Source of the DNA: Acidobacteria subdivision 13 bacterium RH2 MAG17b
GTDB lineage: Bacteria; Acidobacteriota; Terriglobia; UBA7540
DNA: 36,283 bases
Assembly (NCBI GenBank): GCA_002197525.1
Contig: NFUN01000033.1
Span: 1 to 36,283 of the forward strand
Reading direction: 5' to 3'
Part shown: positions 15,053 to 24,993 of the stretch, piece by piece
Numbering within the stretch: the first letter of the stretch is position 1
Layout of the letters: every line of letters begins with the position of its first letter
Notes under the pieces: generated by a model
The model's database searches: none
The model's input: only the letters and a program-made list of their open reading frames with translations
What the model was told of the DNA's origin: nothing
Translations under genes and position numbers: made by a program

Positions 15053-17310
15053 GCGTGATTGGAAACGTCAGCCGTCGTGGATTCCTGAAAGGACTTGTTT
15101 CAACGGGAGCGCTCGTGATCGGCGTCCGCTTTTACCCGCAAGTTGCCTGGGCGGACAGCCTGCCTCACGACACGCACGCGGACCTTGCGACATTCCATCC
15201 GAGCGTATTTTTAGGAATCGACACGGATGGAACCGTCTACCTCGTCGCTCATCGCTCCGAGATGGGCGCTGGAATCCGCACTTCCCTGCCCCTCGTGGTC
15301 GCTGACGAGTTGGACGCCGACTGGAAGCGAGTGAAGATCGAGCAGGCAATCGGCGATCCGCGATACGGTGATCAGAACACGGATGGGTCACATTCCATCC
15401 GGAGTTTTTTCGACGTGATGCGCAATGCCGGCGCTACGGCGCGCTTCATGCTGATTAGCGCCGCCGCCGTGCAGTGGGGGGTCCCGGTTTCGGAATGCGA
15501 ATCCGGTCTACACGTAGTGGTTCACCGGCAGACGGGCCGCCAATTGGGTTACGGAGAGCTGGCGGCCGCGGCATCGGAATTGCCGGTGCCGGCGTCGGCA
15601 GAACTGCGGCTCAAGCCGCGCTCTTCGTGGCGTTATATCGGCAAGGGCATGCCCAGCTACGACCTGGAGGACATCTGCACCGGCAAAGCGATCTACGGCA
15701 TGGACGCTCGCATAGACGGCATGGTCTACGCCTCCATCGAGCATCCGCCCGTTCTCGGCGGAAAGGTAAAGTCATATGACGATAAAGAAGCGTTGAAAGT
15801 CGCGGGAGTCCGCCAGACAATTCCCATCGATCCGTACACCCCGCCTCCCGCCTTCCAGCCGCTGGGTGGAATCGCCGTGATTGCCGACAACACATGGGCT
15901 GCCTTCGAAGGGCGCAAGAAGCTGAAAATCGTCTGGGATAACGGACCGAACGAAACCTACAACTCAGATCAGTACAAGAAGGAATTGCAGGAAACCGCGC
16001 ACCAGCCGGGGCGAGTGGTGCGCAACGAAGGGGATGTAGAGGCCGCCTTCGCGAAGGGCGGAAAGATTGTCGAAGCGGATTACTACGTTCCGCTGCTGGC
16101 GCACGCCTCGATGGAACCCATGGTCGCGCTCGCGGAGTTCAAAGACGGCAAGGTAACGGCATGGGTTCCCACGCAGAACCCTCAAGGCGCACAGGACATC
16201 GTCTCGAAGGAGTTGGGCATCCCGAAGGAGGACGTGGTCTGTCACGTGACGTTGCTTGGCGGCGCTTTTGGACGCAAGTCTAAACCCGACTATATCGCCG
16301 AGGCCGCGGTCCTCTCAAAGAAAGTGGGCCGCCCGGTGAAAGTGGTATGGACCCGGGAAGACGACATCAAGTTCGATTACTACAACGCTGTGGCGGCCAT
16401 GTACATGAAAGCAGCGCTTGGGCCTGATGGCAAACCGGCTGCATGGCTGCAGCGGTCGGTCTTCCCGCCCATCACTTCCACCTTCAAGCTGAATGCAGTC
16501 TACGGCGATCCCATGCATTTGCAACAAGGCTGGACGGATATACCGTTCGACATTTCCAATCTTCGTGTGGAGAATGGTCCAGCAAAAGCGCACGTCCGGA
16601 TTGGCTGGCTGCGGTCGGTTGCGAATATCTACCACGCCTTCGCGGTCCAATGTTTTGCGGATGAACTCGCGCATACGGCAGGCCGTGATTCACTCGAGTA
16701 CCTGCTGGATTTGATCGGGCCGCCTCGCATCTTGAATCTGAAAGATACGAACTATCCGAATTACGGAGCTTCGTACGACGAGTATCCAATCGATACAGGC
16801 AGGCTGCGCCGGGTTACCGAGATGGCCGCGGAAAAAGCTGGCTGGGGAAAGCGGAAACTGGGCAAAGGGTCCGGGATCGGCATCGCTGTGCATCGCTGCT
16901 TTCTGACCTACGTAGCGACCGTTGTGGAAGTGGAAGTCGGCGATTCCGGCCAGATCAAGATTCCCAGAGTTGACACCGTAGTCGATGCCGGAACGATTGC
17001 AAACCCGGAAATGGTGCGCACCCAGTTCGAAGGCGCAGCAGTATTTGGCGCAAGCATCGTTCGGAGCGGCGAAATTACGGCAACGAACGGCGCTATCGAC
17101 CAATCAAACTTCAACGATTACCCAGTCGCTCGCATCGACGAAGCTCCTTATCAAACGAACGTGTACTTGGTCGAGAGCACGGCGCCGCCAGCCGGGGCAG
17201 GAGAGCCGGGCGTGCCGCCGTTCATCGCCGCGATGTGTAATGCCATCTTCGCCGCAACCGGGAAGCGAATTCGAGAGTTGCCACTGTCAAAAAGCAAACT
17301 TGGCGCCTAG
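15049..17310 (+). CDS. Molybdopterin-binding subunit, isoquinoline 1-oxidoreductase beta type
   Basis: A 753-residue xanthine-oxidase-family catalytic subunit that hydroxylates aldehydes or N-heteroaromatic rings with water as oxygen source. A twin-arginine signal (SRRGFLKG at 8-15, hydrophobic stretch, cleavage near VAWA) sends it to the periplasm. Cofactor-contact regions include [13 protein letters not shown], and the C-terminal [16 protein letters not shown] carries the expected catalytic Glu719. There is no FAD subunit, which matches the IorAB layout that uses a periplasmic or membrane electron acceptor rather than NAD. The four-base overlap with the upstream gene fixes the start. The substrate remains open: quinoline-like compounds, nicotinate-like compounds or simple aldehydes are all possible. 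Confidence 0.92.
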   Translation: MSVIGNVSRRGFLKGLVSTGALVIGVRFYPQVAWADSLPHDTHADLATFHPSVFLGIDTDGTVYLVAHRSEMGAGIRTSLPLVVADELDADWKRVKIEQAIGDPRYGDQNTDGSHSIRSFFDVMRNAGATARFMLISAAAVQWGVPVSECESGLHVVVHRQTGRQLGYGELAAAASELPVPASAELRLKPRSSWRYIGKGMPSYDLEDICTGKAIYGMDARIDGMVYASIEHPPVLGGKVKSYDDKEALKVAGVRQTIPIDPYTPPPAFQPLGGIAVIADNTWAAFEGRKKLKIVWDNGPNETYNSDQYKKELQETAHQPGRVVRNEGDVEAAFAKGGKIVEADYYVPLLAHASMEPMVALAEFKDGKVTAWVPTQNPQGAQDIVSKELGIPKEDVVCHVTLLGGAFGRKSKPDYIAEAAVLSKKVGRPVKVVWTREDDIKFDYYNAVAAMYMKAALGPDGKPAAWLQRSVFPPITSTFKLNAVYGDPMHLQQGWTDIPFDISNLRVENGPAKAHVRIGWLRSVANIYHAFAVQCFADELAHTAGRDSLEYLLDLIGPPRILNLKDTNYPNYGASYDEYPIDTGRLRRVTEMAAEKAGWGKRKLGKGSGIGIAVHRCFLTYVATVVEVEVGDSGQIKIPRVDTVVDAGTIANPEMVRTQFEGAAVFGASIVRSGEITATNGAIDQSNFNDYPVARIDEAPYQTNVYLVESTAPPAGAGEPGVPPFIAAMCNAIFAATGKRIRELPLSKSKLGA

Positions 17311-17335
17311 CGCATTGGCACGAGCTGAAGAGGAA

Positions 17336-19066
17336 TTATGCCTTAGGCGGATAGTAATGCTTGTACGTGCCGGCCAGTATTTCATTCATCTGCACTTTGA
17401 CGTACTTCCATGGGTCGGCGGCGTAGTCAGTATAACTTCCGGGGACATTAATCCCTGGCATCTCGGGAATCCAGTCTTCGGTGAGGAGCCTGTCAGGATC
17501 ACCGTACCGCGAAGCCAAGGCCCGCACTTGCGGGTCATCCAAAGCAGTTAGATGCCCTTTATCGACCAGCGTAACCCACATGTCGATATGGCGCAGGTGA
17601 ACCCGATACGTGGTGAAGTAATTCTGAATATGGAAGTCATGACCTATCGGCACGTTATACTTCACGCCAAATTCACGCCATTTTTGCAACACCTCAGGTG
17701 GGCCATTTAATATGTCAGCGCCTATGCCCCAATGGACTACACCGCTGCGGTGATACTCTCCGGCGCCGTAATGGTAAAGGTCCTCGGGTGTGCGGTAATA
17801 CTTCGGGTGAGTGCAAACAGCGATCTCAAAAAGCCGCCAGAAGCCGGGATGCTGCGGACTATAGAAAGGGTAAACCAGGTCATTGCTGCGAGGGTATTGC
17901 AGGAATTCCCGGAGCATATCTCCGAAAACACCGCCGCCTCTGACTTCTTTGATGTACCCGTCTTTATAGTGGACTTCCATCCGTGGAAAGAATCCGCCGT
18001 GATGGCCAGTCGTTCCTGCAACAACACCGTTGATTGCGCCGGCGGGTTCGCGAGGTATCCACTCCTTGTAACGCTCGGGAAAATTCGTTACGCTTGAGGG
18101 AAATTGGCCGGAAGCGCAGTCAAGATACATCAGAAGATGACCACGCTCATAAACTCCTCTTGCCCACCGGTTTGCCTGTTCCTCCGTCAGGTCAAACGAC
18201 GCATCCGTGCCCTCGGGATCTGTGATGTTCACCTTATCCACAAAAGCCAATGGTTCAATCGTCTTTTCCTCCAAGAGCAGCCACAGGTCCGAAGGATACG
18301 TGGGGATTTCACTCATAAGCTCCCAGTGGTTGTCCGCCATGAATACTCCCAGTTGTTTGGAACCGAGAATCGCATGCAGAGTAGGTTTCCAGAAGGGCAT
18401 CCTTCCCCAGAAGACTCCCCGCATCTCAGGGTGTTTCTCCAAGTATTCCCGGATTGCTTTTCCAACGTTGTTTACGTTTAATGCTTCCTGCACAGCTTTC
18501 AGATGAGGAGAAAGCTCCTTATCCGCAGGATAAAGCTTCGCGTAAAGCTCAGGGCTTTGAGCGCTGAGCCATCTCTTGGGAACTTCAGGGTCCGGCCAAG
18601 CCAAACCAAAATGCTCAATCCAAAATCGGCTCACCTCAAGGTATCCATCCGCTGGGTTATTTGCGGTCGCATTGCTCAAGGCGAGCGCGTCATTTTTGCT
18701 TACACCAACCAGCCCATAGTCGGTCAAGATCGTGAGCTTCACCCCCCGCTCCACTACAGCCCGGCGAACCGCCTCGATAATTATATCTTTTGCTGTAGCT
18801 GGAATCACGATCAGCGCCGACTGGCCCGGCTGAAGCACTCCAAGGCCTGATCCTCCAAATTCTCCCGACGGGCTGCGCGCCAAAGCCCTGGCAAAGGGCA
18901 TGACCTGCTCAACGGTGTGGGGCGTTTTAATATAAGAAGGCCAGCGCGGCGCCGGGTATCCGGTTGCTACGCCGGTCGTTGCTGGCTCCAGCTGAGCCCA
19001 CGCCTTTGCTCTTCCCGCAAGACCCGCAGCACCTAGTATCCCCAATACATTCCTTCGTGTGACCAT
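17336..19066 (-). CDS. Exported M29-aminopeptidase/NicX-like protein
   Basis: A 576-residue protein with a Tat-like signal (TRRNVLG, then a hydrophobic stretch ending AWAQ). The C-terminal third resembles the fold shared by M29 aminopeptidases and the 2,5-dihydroxypyridine dioxygenase NicX: EIAVCTHPK, then GEYHRSGVVHWGIG (Glu437, His445), then GHDFHIQNYFTTY (His476, Asp477, His479), matching the E...H...HxH/D ligand pattern. The N-terminal half (ALIVIPATAKDIIIEAVRRAVVERG) fits the same superfamily. GGAGGGGAG before the ATG supports the start. It converges on the molybdenum hydroxylase with 25 bases between stops. Whether it is a peptidase or a ring-opening dioxygenase cannot be decided. Confidence 0.6.
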   Translation of the reverse strand: MVTRRNVLGILGAAGLAGRAKAWAQLEPATTGVATGYPAPRWPSYIKTPHTVEQVMPFARALARSPSGEFGGSGLGVLQPGQSALIVIPATAKDIIIEAVRRAVVERGVKLTILTDYGLVGVSKNDALALSNATANNPADGYLEVSRFWIEHFGLAWPDPEVPKRWLSAQSPELYAKLYPADKELSPHLKAVQEALNVNNVGKAIREYLEKHPEMRGVFWGRMPFWKPTLHAILGSKQLGVFMADNHWELMSEIPTYPSDLWLLLEEKTIEPLAFVDKVNITDPEGTDASFDLTEEQANRWARGVYERGHLLMYLDCASGQFPSSVTNFPERYKEWIPREPAGAINGVVAGTTGHHGGFFPRMEVHYKDGYIKEVRGGGVFGDMLREFLQYPRSNDLVYPFYSPQHPGFWRLFEIAVCTHPKYYRTPEDLYHYGAGEYHRSGVVHWGIGADILNGPPEVLQKWREFGVKYNVPIGHDFHIQNYFTTYRVHLRHIDMWVTLVDKGHLTALDDPQVRALASRYGDPDRLLTEDWIPEMPGINVPGSYTDYAADPWKYVKVQMNEILAGTYKHYYPPKA

Positions 19067-19333
19067 AGTTTGTCTCCCCTCCGTCTAAAACTAACGCCGC
19101 GACTTCTGTGCGCACGGAACTGCTGGTCTCCGCGCCGAGAGTGTATTCTAGAACATTGCCGGGATCAGGCGCAAAAATAATGAGGAGAAACAAAACTGCA
19201 CACCTTTGTCGCCGCTGGGCGTTGGTGCCTCTATAGCATTTCGCCGCTTCCACGAAACCCGCCAATTTGTTAGTCTACTGAGAGGCACGCTGAAGATGAT
19301 GATATAAAATCGTTGGTATGGAGGCGGATTGCA

Positions 19334-22150
19334 TTGGGCATAAGTGATTGGGCGGATTTTCAAGGCGTCAACGCCGGTTACGCGGCAGAGCTTTACGAAC
19401 GGTACCGGCGTGATCCGAATACTGTGGATGCGGATACCCGGGCGTTTTTCGATAAGAACCCTCCCCCAGAATTTGCTTCTCCCGGCCTTCCTTCGGCTCC
19501 CAACGCCTCGCCCGCCAACGTAGACAAGATTGTTGCCGCCGTCAATCTGGCAGAATCAATTCGCAAGTTCGGGAATCTAGCAGCGCATCTGGACCCGCTT
19601 GGCAGCGAGCTGCCCGGCGACCCCTCCTTGATTCCTGAAAACTACGGCCTGAGCGAAGAGGACCTCAAACGCCTGCCTGCAAGCATCATAAAAGGCCCCG
19701 TGGCAGAAGGGGCTTCCAGCGCTTGGGAGGTAATCCGAAGCCTCGTTCGCATCTACTGTTCGCACAGCGGTTACGATTACGCACACCTGCGCGACCCGGA
19801 GGAGCGCCGGTGGCTGCGCGAAGCTACAGAAGGCGGATGGTTCCGGCCACCCAAGGCTCCTGTCAATGAGGTTGCTATCCTAGAACGACTCACGCAGGAA
19901 GGCGCTTTCGAGCTTTTTCTTCACCGAACTTTCCCCGGCAAAACGCGCTTTTCGATAGAAGGCCTGGGGATGTTGATTCCAGTTATTGATGAGGTAGTTG
20001 GAGCGGCAGCCGAAGCCGGAGCGCGGCAGATTTTGATTGGCATGGGTCACCGGGGACGGTTGAACGTGCTGACCCACGTGCTGAAAAAGCCCTACAGCCA
20101 GATTCTGGCAGAGTTCAAGGACCCGGTGAAGGCCAGCAAATTCCGGGGCGACCTCGGCTGGACGGGCGACGTGAAGTATCACTCGGGCGCCAGCCGGGCC
20201 GTGGCCAACGGCGAGGAGCACAGGCTGGTCATCTCAATGGCACCAAACCCCAGCCACCTCGAAGCCGTCGATCCCGTGGTGCTCGGCATGGCGCGCGCCG
20301 CGGGCACACGCGTGGACCTGCCCGGACCAGCGGTTTTTGATCCCAGCCGCTCTCTGCCCCTTTTGATTCATGGCGACGCGGCATTCCCTGGCCAAGGCGT
20401 TGTGGCAGAAACGCTCAATCTCTTCCGGCTTCCCGGCTTTCACACCGGCGGCACGATTCATATCATTGCCAACAACCAGCTCGGTTTCACTACTACCCCA
20501 GAAGAGGGGCGAAGCACCATTTTCGCGAGCGATCTCGCCCGGGGCTTCCGCATCCCCATCGTGCACGTGAACTCAGACAACCCCGAAGCCTGCCTGGAGG
20601 CGGCTCGGCTGGCTTTCGCCTATCGCACCCGGTTTCACAAGGACTTCCTGATCGATCTCGTTGGTTACCGGCGCTACGGGCACAACGAAGGCGACGAGCC
20701 GGGCTTCACCCAGCCGCTGATGTATCAAAAGATCGCCGGGCATCCTACGGTGCGCCAGCTTTGGATGAAGACGCTGCTCGAGCGAGGCGTCATCCGCGAA
20801 GGCTTCGCTGAGGAGCTGGTGCGCAAGCATACGAACAGCATCCAGGAGGCCTTCAATTCCCTCGAGCCGGAGCGGCAGCTCGTGGAACCCGTCTCGGAGC
20901 CGGCACCGCCAGGAGTGGCAGGGCGAACCCACACGGCCGTTCCCCTCGAACGCCTGCGAGCGCTCAACGATGCCCTTCGGCGCCTGCCGGAAGGCCTCAC
21001 TGTGAACCGCAAGCTGCAGCGGGCGATTGAGCGCAAACGCTCAATCATGGACACACCGGGCGAGAAGACGGTCGATTGGGCATCGGCCGAGGAGCTTGCC
21101 TGGGCCTCGGTCCTGGAGGAAGGCATCCCCATCCGCGTGACTGGCCAGGATGTCGAGCGTGGCACATTCAGCCAGCGCCATGCGGCATTTCATGACACCA
21201 CGACAGGGCTCAAGTATATTCCCTTGCAGTCGCTGCCGCAGGCTAAGGCGGCCTTCGAAATCCGCAATAGCCCCTTAAGCGAGAACGCAGTGCTGGGCTT
21301 CGAATACGGTTACAATGTGAACGCGCCGGCGCGTCTGGTCATCTGGGAGGCGCAGTACGGCGACTTCGTGAACGGCGCGCAGACAGTGATCGACGAATTC
21401 ATCGTCTCGGCGCGCGCCAAATGGGGCCTGACACCTTCCCTCGTTATGCTGCTGCCTCACGGCCTCGAAGGCCAGGGTCCGGACCACTCGAGCGCGAGGC
21501 CGGAGCGCTTCCTGAGCCTCGCGGCAGCCATCAATCTGCGTCTTGCGAACTGCACCACGGCGGCGCAGTATTTCCACTTAATGCGCCGGCAGGCAGTGCT
21601 GCTTGAAAAGGATCCACTGCCGCTGATCGTGCTCACGCCGAAGAGCTTGCTGCGGCACCCGCTTGTTGCCTCCTCTCCGCTCGAACTCGCGGAGGGCCGC
21701 TGGCAGCCGGTAATCGACGACGAAGAAGCTCGGAGCCGCGCCGCAAAAATCCGGCGGCTGATCCTGTGCAGCGGCAAAGTGTACGTCGATCTCGTAAGCG
21801 CGCCGGAGCGAGACAAATCCCGCGCGGTTGCGATCTGCCGCCTCGAACAGCTTTATCCCTTGCCCGAAGACGATTTGAAGGACCTCCTCGCCGCCTATCC
21901 GGCGATTGATGAAGTGGTGTGGCTTCAGGAAGAGCCGCGAAACATGGGCGCGTGGGATTTTGTGCGCCTGCAACTGGCGCGGCTGATTGACGGGCGATGC
22001 CCGCTGCATTATGTCGGCAGGCCACGCAGCTCAAGCCCTGCTGAAGGCTCCTCCGCCCGGCACGCGCTCAACCAGCAAATGATCATTCGGCAGGCGTTTG
22101 AGCTGAAAGACGTGGGCGCGGAAGAAACTTTGCTGCTCAAGAAAGCGTAA
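19334..22150 (+). CDS. sucA: 2-oxoglutarate dehydrogenase E1 component
   Basis: A 938-residue thiamine-diphosphate enzyme that decarboxylates 2-oxoglutarate in the TCA cycle and hands the succinyl group to E2. The N-terminal segment (NAGYAAELYERYRRDP) is the E2-contact helix. ThDP-binding and catalytic regions include GMGHRGRLNVL, HGDAAFPGQGVVAE and YGHNEGDEPGFTQP. The pyrimidine-binding part contains EAQYGDFVNGAQ and LLPHGLEGQGPDHSSARPERFL. The TTG at 19334 was chosen because GGAGG (19320-19324) stands nine bases before it; an open TTG at 19313 lies upstream of that site. It is divergent from the M29-like gene, with sucB 65 bases downstream. E3 must be encoded elsewhere. Confidence 0.95.
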   Translation: MGISDWADFQGVNAGYAAELYERYRRDPNTVDADTRAFFDKNPPPEFASPGLPSAPNASPANVDKIVAAVNLAESIRKFGNLAAHLDPLGSELPGDPSLIPENYGLSEEDLKRLPASIIKGPVAEGASSAWEVIRSLVRIYCSHSGYDYAHLRDPEERRWLREATEGGWFRPPKAPVNEVAILERLTQEGAFELFLHRTFPGKTRFSIEGLGMLIPVIDEVVGAAAEAGARQILIGMGHRGRLNVLTHVLKKPYSQILAEFKDPVKASKFRGDLGWTGDVKYHSGASRAVANGEEHRLVISMAPNPSHLEAVDPVVLGMARAAGTRVDLPGPAVFDPSRSLPLLIHGDAAFPGQGVVAETLNLFRLPGFHTGGTIHIIANNQLGFTTTPEEGRSTIFASDLARGFRIPIVHVNSDNPEACLEAARLAFAYRTRFHKDFLIDLVGYRRYGHNEGDEPGFTQPLMYQKIAGHPTVRQLWMKTLLERGVIREGFAEELVRKHTNSIQEAFNSLEPERQLVEPVSEPAPPGVAGRTHTAVPLERLRALNDALRRLPEGLTVNRKLQRAIERKRSIMDTPGEKTVDWASAEELAWASVLEEGIPIRVTGQDVERGTFSQRHAAFHDTTTGLKYIPLQSLPQAKAAFEIRNSPLSENAVLGFEYGYNVNAPARLVIWEAQYGDFVNGAQTVIDEFIVSARAKWGLTPSLVMLLPHGLEGQGPDHSSARPERFLSLAAAINLRLANCTTAAQYFHLMRRQAVLLEKDPLPLIVLTPKSLLRHPLVASSPLELAEGRWQPVIDDEEARSRAAKIRRLILCSGKVYVDLVSAPERDKSRAVAICRLEQLYPLPEDDLKDLLAAYPAIDEVVWLQEEPRNMGAWDFVRLQLARLIDGRCPLHYVGRPRSSSPAEGSSARHALNQQMIIRQAFELKDVGAEETLLLKKA

Positions 22151-22215
22151 CCGGCAGTCCGGTCACAAGAGGACCTGGTGCAAGCGCCGCGCATAAATTC
22201 TAAAGGATCGCGAAT

Positions 22216-23547
22216 ATGGCAATCAAAATTGTAGTTCCAGAACTCGGCGAATCGGTCTTGGAGGCTACGGTGGGCCACTGGCGCAAGAACGAAGGCGACC
22301 ATGTGAGTCCTGGAGAAGTGGTGGTGGAGCTCGAGACCGACAAGGTGGACCTTGAGGTCGGCGCGGAGCACGAAGGCGTCCTCGCCAAGATCGAGCGCAA
22401 GGAAGGCGAAGATGTACGCATCGGTGACGTGCTCGCGATTATCGAGGAAGGCGCAGCGGCTGCCACACCTGCACCGGCGAAAGCGGCAGCGGCTCAGCCG
22501 GAAAAGGCCGTAGCCTCTTCGCCGGCCGCGAAAGGCGCTTCGGCTGCATCTTCTTCAACCGCGTCCACTGCCGCTGAAGTCCGAAAACCGGCGGCCTCCA
22601 CTGAAGCGCAGCGCTTGACTGCGGAGCAGATGGCCACCCCTTCGGCGCGGCGGTTGGCGCGCGAGCGCGGAGTGAATTTAGCCGAGGTTGCGTTGCCCGA
22701 AACCGCCGTCCGCGTGACGAGCGAGGAGGTTCGGCAGCTTGCCGCCTCTGCGGGCGGCGCTGCAGCAAAGAGCGCTCCGAAAGACTCTGGCGCCGCCGCG
22801 CCCGCCCGGCCCGCACCCTCCCCGGCTGGTCCGCAGGCTGTTCCATTGCGGCGCGAAGAGCGCACCCGCATGTCCCGCCGGCGCATGACCATCGCCCAGC
22901 GGTTGGTTGAGGCGCAGCACACTGCCGCCATCCTTACCACCTTCAATGAAATCGACATGAGCGGCGTGATGGAGCTGCGCAAGCGGCAAAAGGAGGCATT
23001 CAAGCAACGTTACGGGGTCAACCTCGGCGTCGTTTCCTTCTTCGTCAAGGCTTCGATTGCAGCCCTCAAGCAGTTCCCCCGCCTCAATGCGGAAGTTCAA
23101 GGCGATGAGATGATACTGAAGCATTACTACGATATCGGCGTTGCCGTGGGAGCCTCTGAAGGCCTGGTAGTGCCCATCCTGCGCGATGCGGACCGGATGT
23201 CATTCGCCGAAATCGAGATGGGGGTAAAAGAGTATGCGCGCAAAGCGCAGGATGGAACTCTCACGCTCGCAGACTTGCGAGGCGGCACGTTTTCCATCAC
23301 CAACGGCGGCGTTTTCGGCTCCCTTCTCAGCACTCCCATTTTGAATCCTCCGCAGGTGGGTATCCTCGGCCTTCACAAAATCCAGGAACGCCCCGTGGCC
23401 TTGGGTGGCGCCGTGGTTGTACGGCCGATGATGTACGTGGCGCTGAGTTACGATCACCGCATCGTGGACGGCCTTGAAGCAGTACAATTCCTGGTGCGCG
23501 TTAAGGATCTGGTCGAGGAGCCTGCGACGCTGCTGCTTGAAAGCTGA
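22216..23547 (+). CDS. sucB: Dihydrolipoyllysine-residue succinyltransferase (2-oxoglutarate dehydrogenase E2)
   Basis: A 443-residue E2 core. The lipoyl domain spans 1-77 with the modified Lys43 in [10 protein letters not shown]. An alanine/proline-rich swinging linker runs from about 82 to 135. The E1/E3-binding domain is [16 protein letters not shown] at about 139-175, and a second Ala/Pro linker follows. The catalytic acyltransferase domain runs from about 215 to the end, with His414 in SYDHRIVDG. One lipoyl domain and the [13 protein letters not shown] region fit the succinyl type rather than the acetyl type. AAAGGA precedes the ATG. It is cotranscribed with sucA. Confidence 0.95.
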   Translation: MAIKIVVPELGESVLEATVGHWRKNEGDHVSPGEVVVELETDKVDLEVGAEHEGVLAKIERKEGEDVRIGDVLAIIEEGAAAATPAPAKAAAAQPEKAVASSPAAKGASAASSSTASTAAEVRKPAASTEAQRLTAEQMATPSARRLARERGVNLAEVALPETAVRVTSEEVRQLAASAGGAAAKSAPKDSGAAAPARPAPSPAGPQAVPLRREERTRMSRRRMTIAQRLVEAQHTAAILTTFNEIDMSGVMELRKRQKEAFKQRYGVNLGVVSFFVKASIAALKQFPRLNAEVQGDEMILKHYYDIGVAVGASEGLVVPILRDADRMSFAEIEMGVKEYARKAQDGTLTLADLRGGTFSITNGGVFGSLLSTPILNPPQVGILGLHKIQERPVALGGAVVVRPMMYVALSYDHRIVDGLEAVQFLVRVKDLVEEPATLLLES

Positions 23548-23559
23548 CCGGGCCGTCAG

Positions 23560-24585
23560 TCACGTAATCGATTTCTGAAAGCTGCTTAGCGCCTTTTCGG
23601 TTGTGCGGTCCCAGACAAACGCGCCGAAGGCGTGAAAGGTCTCAAATCCGAGCCGCTCATAGAAACGCACAGCGCTGGCATTCTGATCCGTGACGGTAAG
23701 CGAGACTTCCTCAAAACCTAAGCGGTCGAGCTCGCGGAAGGAAAACGCTAGCATCGCCACGCCGAGGCCGCCGCGTTGGAATGCGGACGCGACGGCGATT
23801 TGTGGAATATGAGCTGTTAATGAACGAACGGCGGTGAGCGCCAGAATGCCAGCTACGCGCCCAGTGGGCCGGTGAATGGCCACGACCGACGCCTCTTCGA
23901 GGTTTTCGCCGCACCCCCGAAGGTGTACGATGTTTTCGATCAGCCGGGCTGAGCCGCTGAGCGATTTGTATTGATCGTTAATGGCCGCGTCCACGTGATC
24001 GCGGTAGACTTCCGCCAGTAGGCGCGCCGCCGCCTGATCGTGCTTACGCTGCCAGGGCGCGATGAGAAACTCCTTGAAAATGAAGCGCTCTTGCACACCG
24101 GTAGTGGTTTGAGACGCAGTCGAATCCGGCTCGTGAATTGCGCGGTCCCTGAGACGCAACGCCATGAACCGGCGCGGATAAGTCTCGAAGTGATGCTGCC
24201 GGAAGCAGGCATAGAGATCCTGGAAGCTGAAATGCGGCAACTGTGCCTCAATCCGTGTCAGCCCCGGAGTAGCTTTAAGCGTCTCGATGACGTGATCGAG
24301 CAACAACACAGCTTGCTGCCGGGCAGAACCATTAGGCTGCATGAAGAGGTCGCCAATCAATCCTTTCGTCCCTTCATAGACAAAGAAGCTGTAACCGTGG
24401 ATTTGCCCCTGGGAAAGCAGCGCGTAGCCCGAAAGCCTTTTCTCGGCAAGGCACGCCGAGATCAGCCGGGCCGAAGACGTGTAATCCCACCGCAGAAGGC
24501 TGGCCCAAGCGGAAGACTCCGCGGCCAGCACGGGCAGAAAGTCCCGCGCGCCGAAATGCCGAATATCAACGATTTCCATCTCCAA
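23560..24585 (-). CDS. GNAT family N-acetyltransferase, probably tandem domain
   Basis: A 341-residue protein. The C-terminal half is a clear GNAT domain: VAGILALTAV (beta 4), QRGGLGVAMLAFSFREL (acetyl-CoA loop and helix) and LTVTDQNASAVRFYERLGF (the last conserved strand-helix). The N-terminal half (ASLLRWDYTS to LQLLDHVIETLKATPG) looks like a degenerate second GNAT fold. Acetyl-CoA is the expected donor and the acceptor is unknown. A TTG start at 24585 has GGAG seven bases upstream; an ATG at 24579 is the alternative. It converges on sucB with 12 bases between the stops and seems to be a single-gene unit. Confidence 0.8.
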   Translation of the reverse strand: MEMEIVDIRHFGARDFLPVLAAESSAWASLLRWDYTSSARLISACLAEKRLSGYALLSQGQIHGYSFFVYEGTKGLIGDLFMQPNGSARQQAVLLLDHVIETLKATPGLTRIEAQLPHFSFQDLYACFRQHHFETYPRRFMALRLRDRAIHEPDSTASQTTTGVQERFIFKEFLIAPWQRKHDQAAARLLAEVYRDHVDAAINDQYKSLSGSARLIENIVHLRGCGENLEEASVVAIHRPTGRVAGILALTAVRSLTAHIPQIAVASAFQRGGLGVAMLAFSFRELDRLGFEEVSLTVTDQNASAVRFYERLGFETFHAFGAFVWDRTTEKALSSFQKSIT

Positions 24586-24837
24586 AGCTATGCTCCTGCC
24601 GCCGCAACCGGCGAGTCCTCACCTTCTTCCGGACGTCACGGCGGCGCTGCCGGTGCGATTTGCTCTACGCGGCGCGCGCAAACGTTAGCCTCCCGGCATC
24701 GGATGCGCGGCAAGTATTTCGGAAAGAGTATAGCGCAATTCACATATAACCCCTTGCGCACGCCTGGCAAGGCGACTCTCTTCTGCTCCCCGTTGGACAG
24801 CCGTCCCCGACAACGAGGCAAGCCGGAGAGGCGTCTT

Positions 24838-24980
24838 ACTAAGACAAACGCATTGGTTGATGTAACGCCACTCTGGTGCGCCGGTGTCCCCACCGGCGTT
24901 TTTCGGCGCTGAGGACAGCGCCGCACCAGCGGATGTTGTCACTATAATTTATAAACCTCAATAAATGCGTTTGTATTAGT
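24838..24980. repeat. Small inverted-repeat element carrying a three-way-junction repeat, copy B
   Basis: The ends are 17-bp inverted repeats with one mismatch: ACTAAGACAAACGCATT (24838-24854) against AATGCGTTTGTATTAGT (24964-24980). Similarity extends inward to about 26 bp with four mismatches. Inside, a perfect cloverleaf occupies 24873-24929: outer stem CTGGTGC/GCACCAG, arm 1 GCCGGTG-TCCC-CACCGGC and arm 2 GGCGCTG-AGGA-CAGCGCC, all 7 bp. The 84 bases 24880-24963 recur at 30296-30379 with three differences. It ends 13 bases before the lpxL-like start. The rest of the gap from 24586 holds no visible gene. Confidence 0.7.
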
Positions 24981-24993
24981 TAACCAGCATGTT

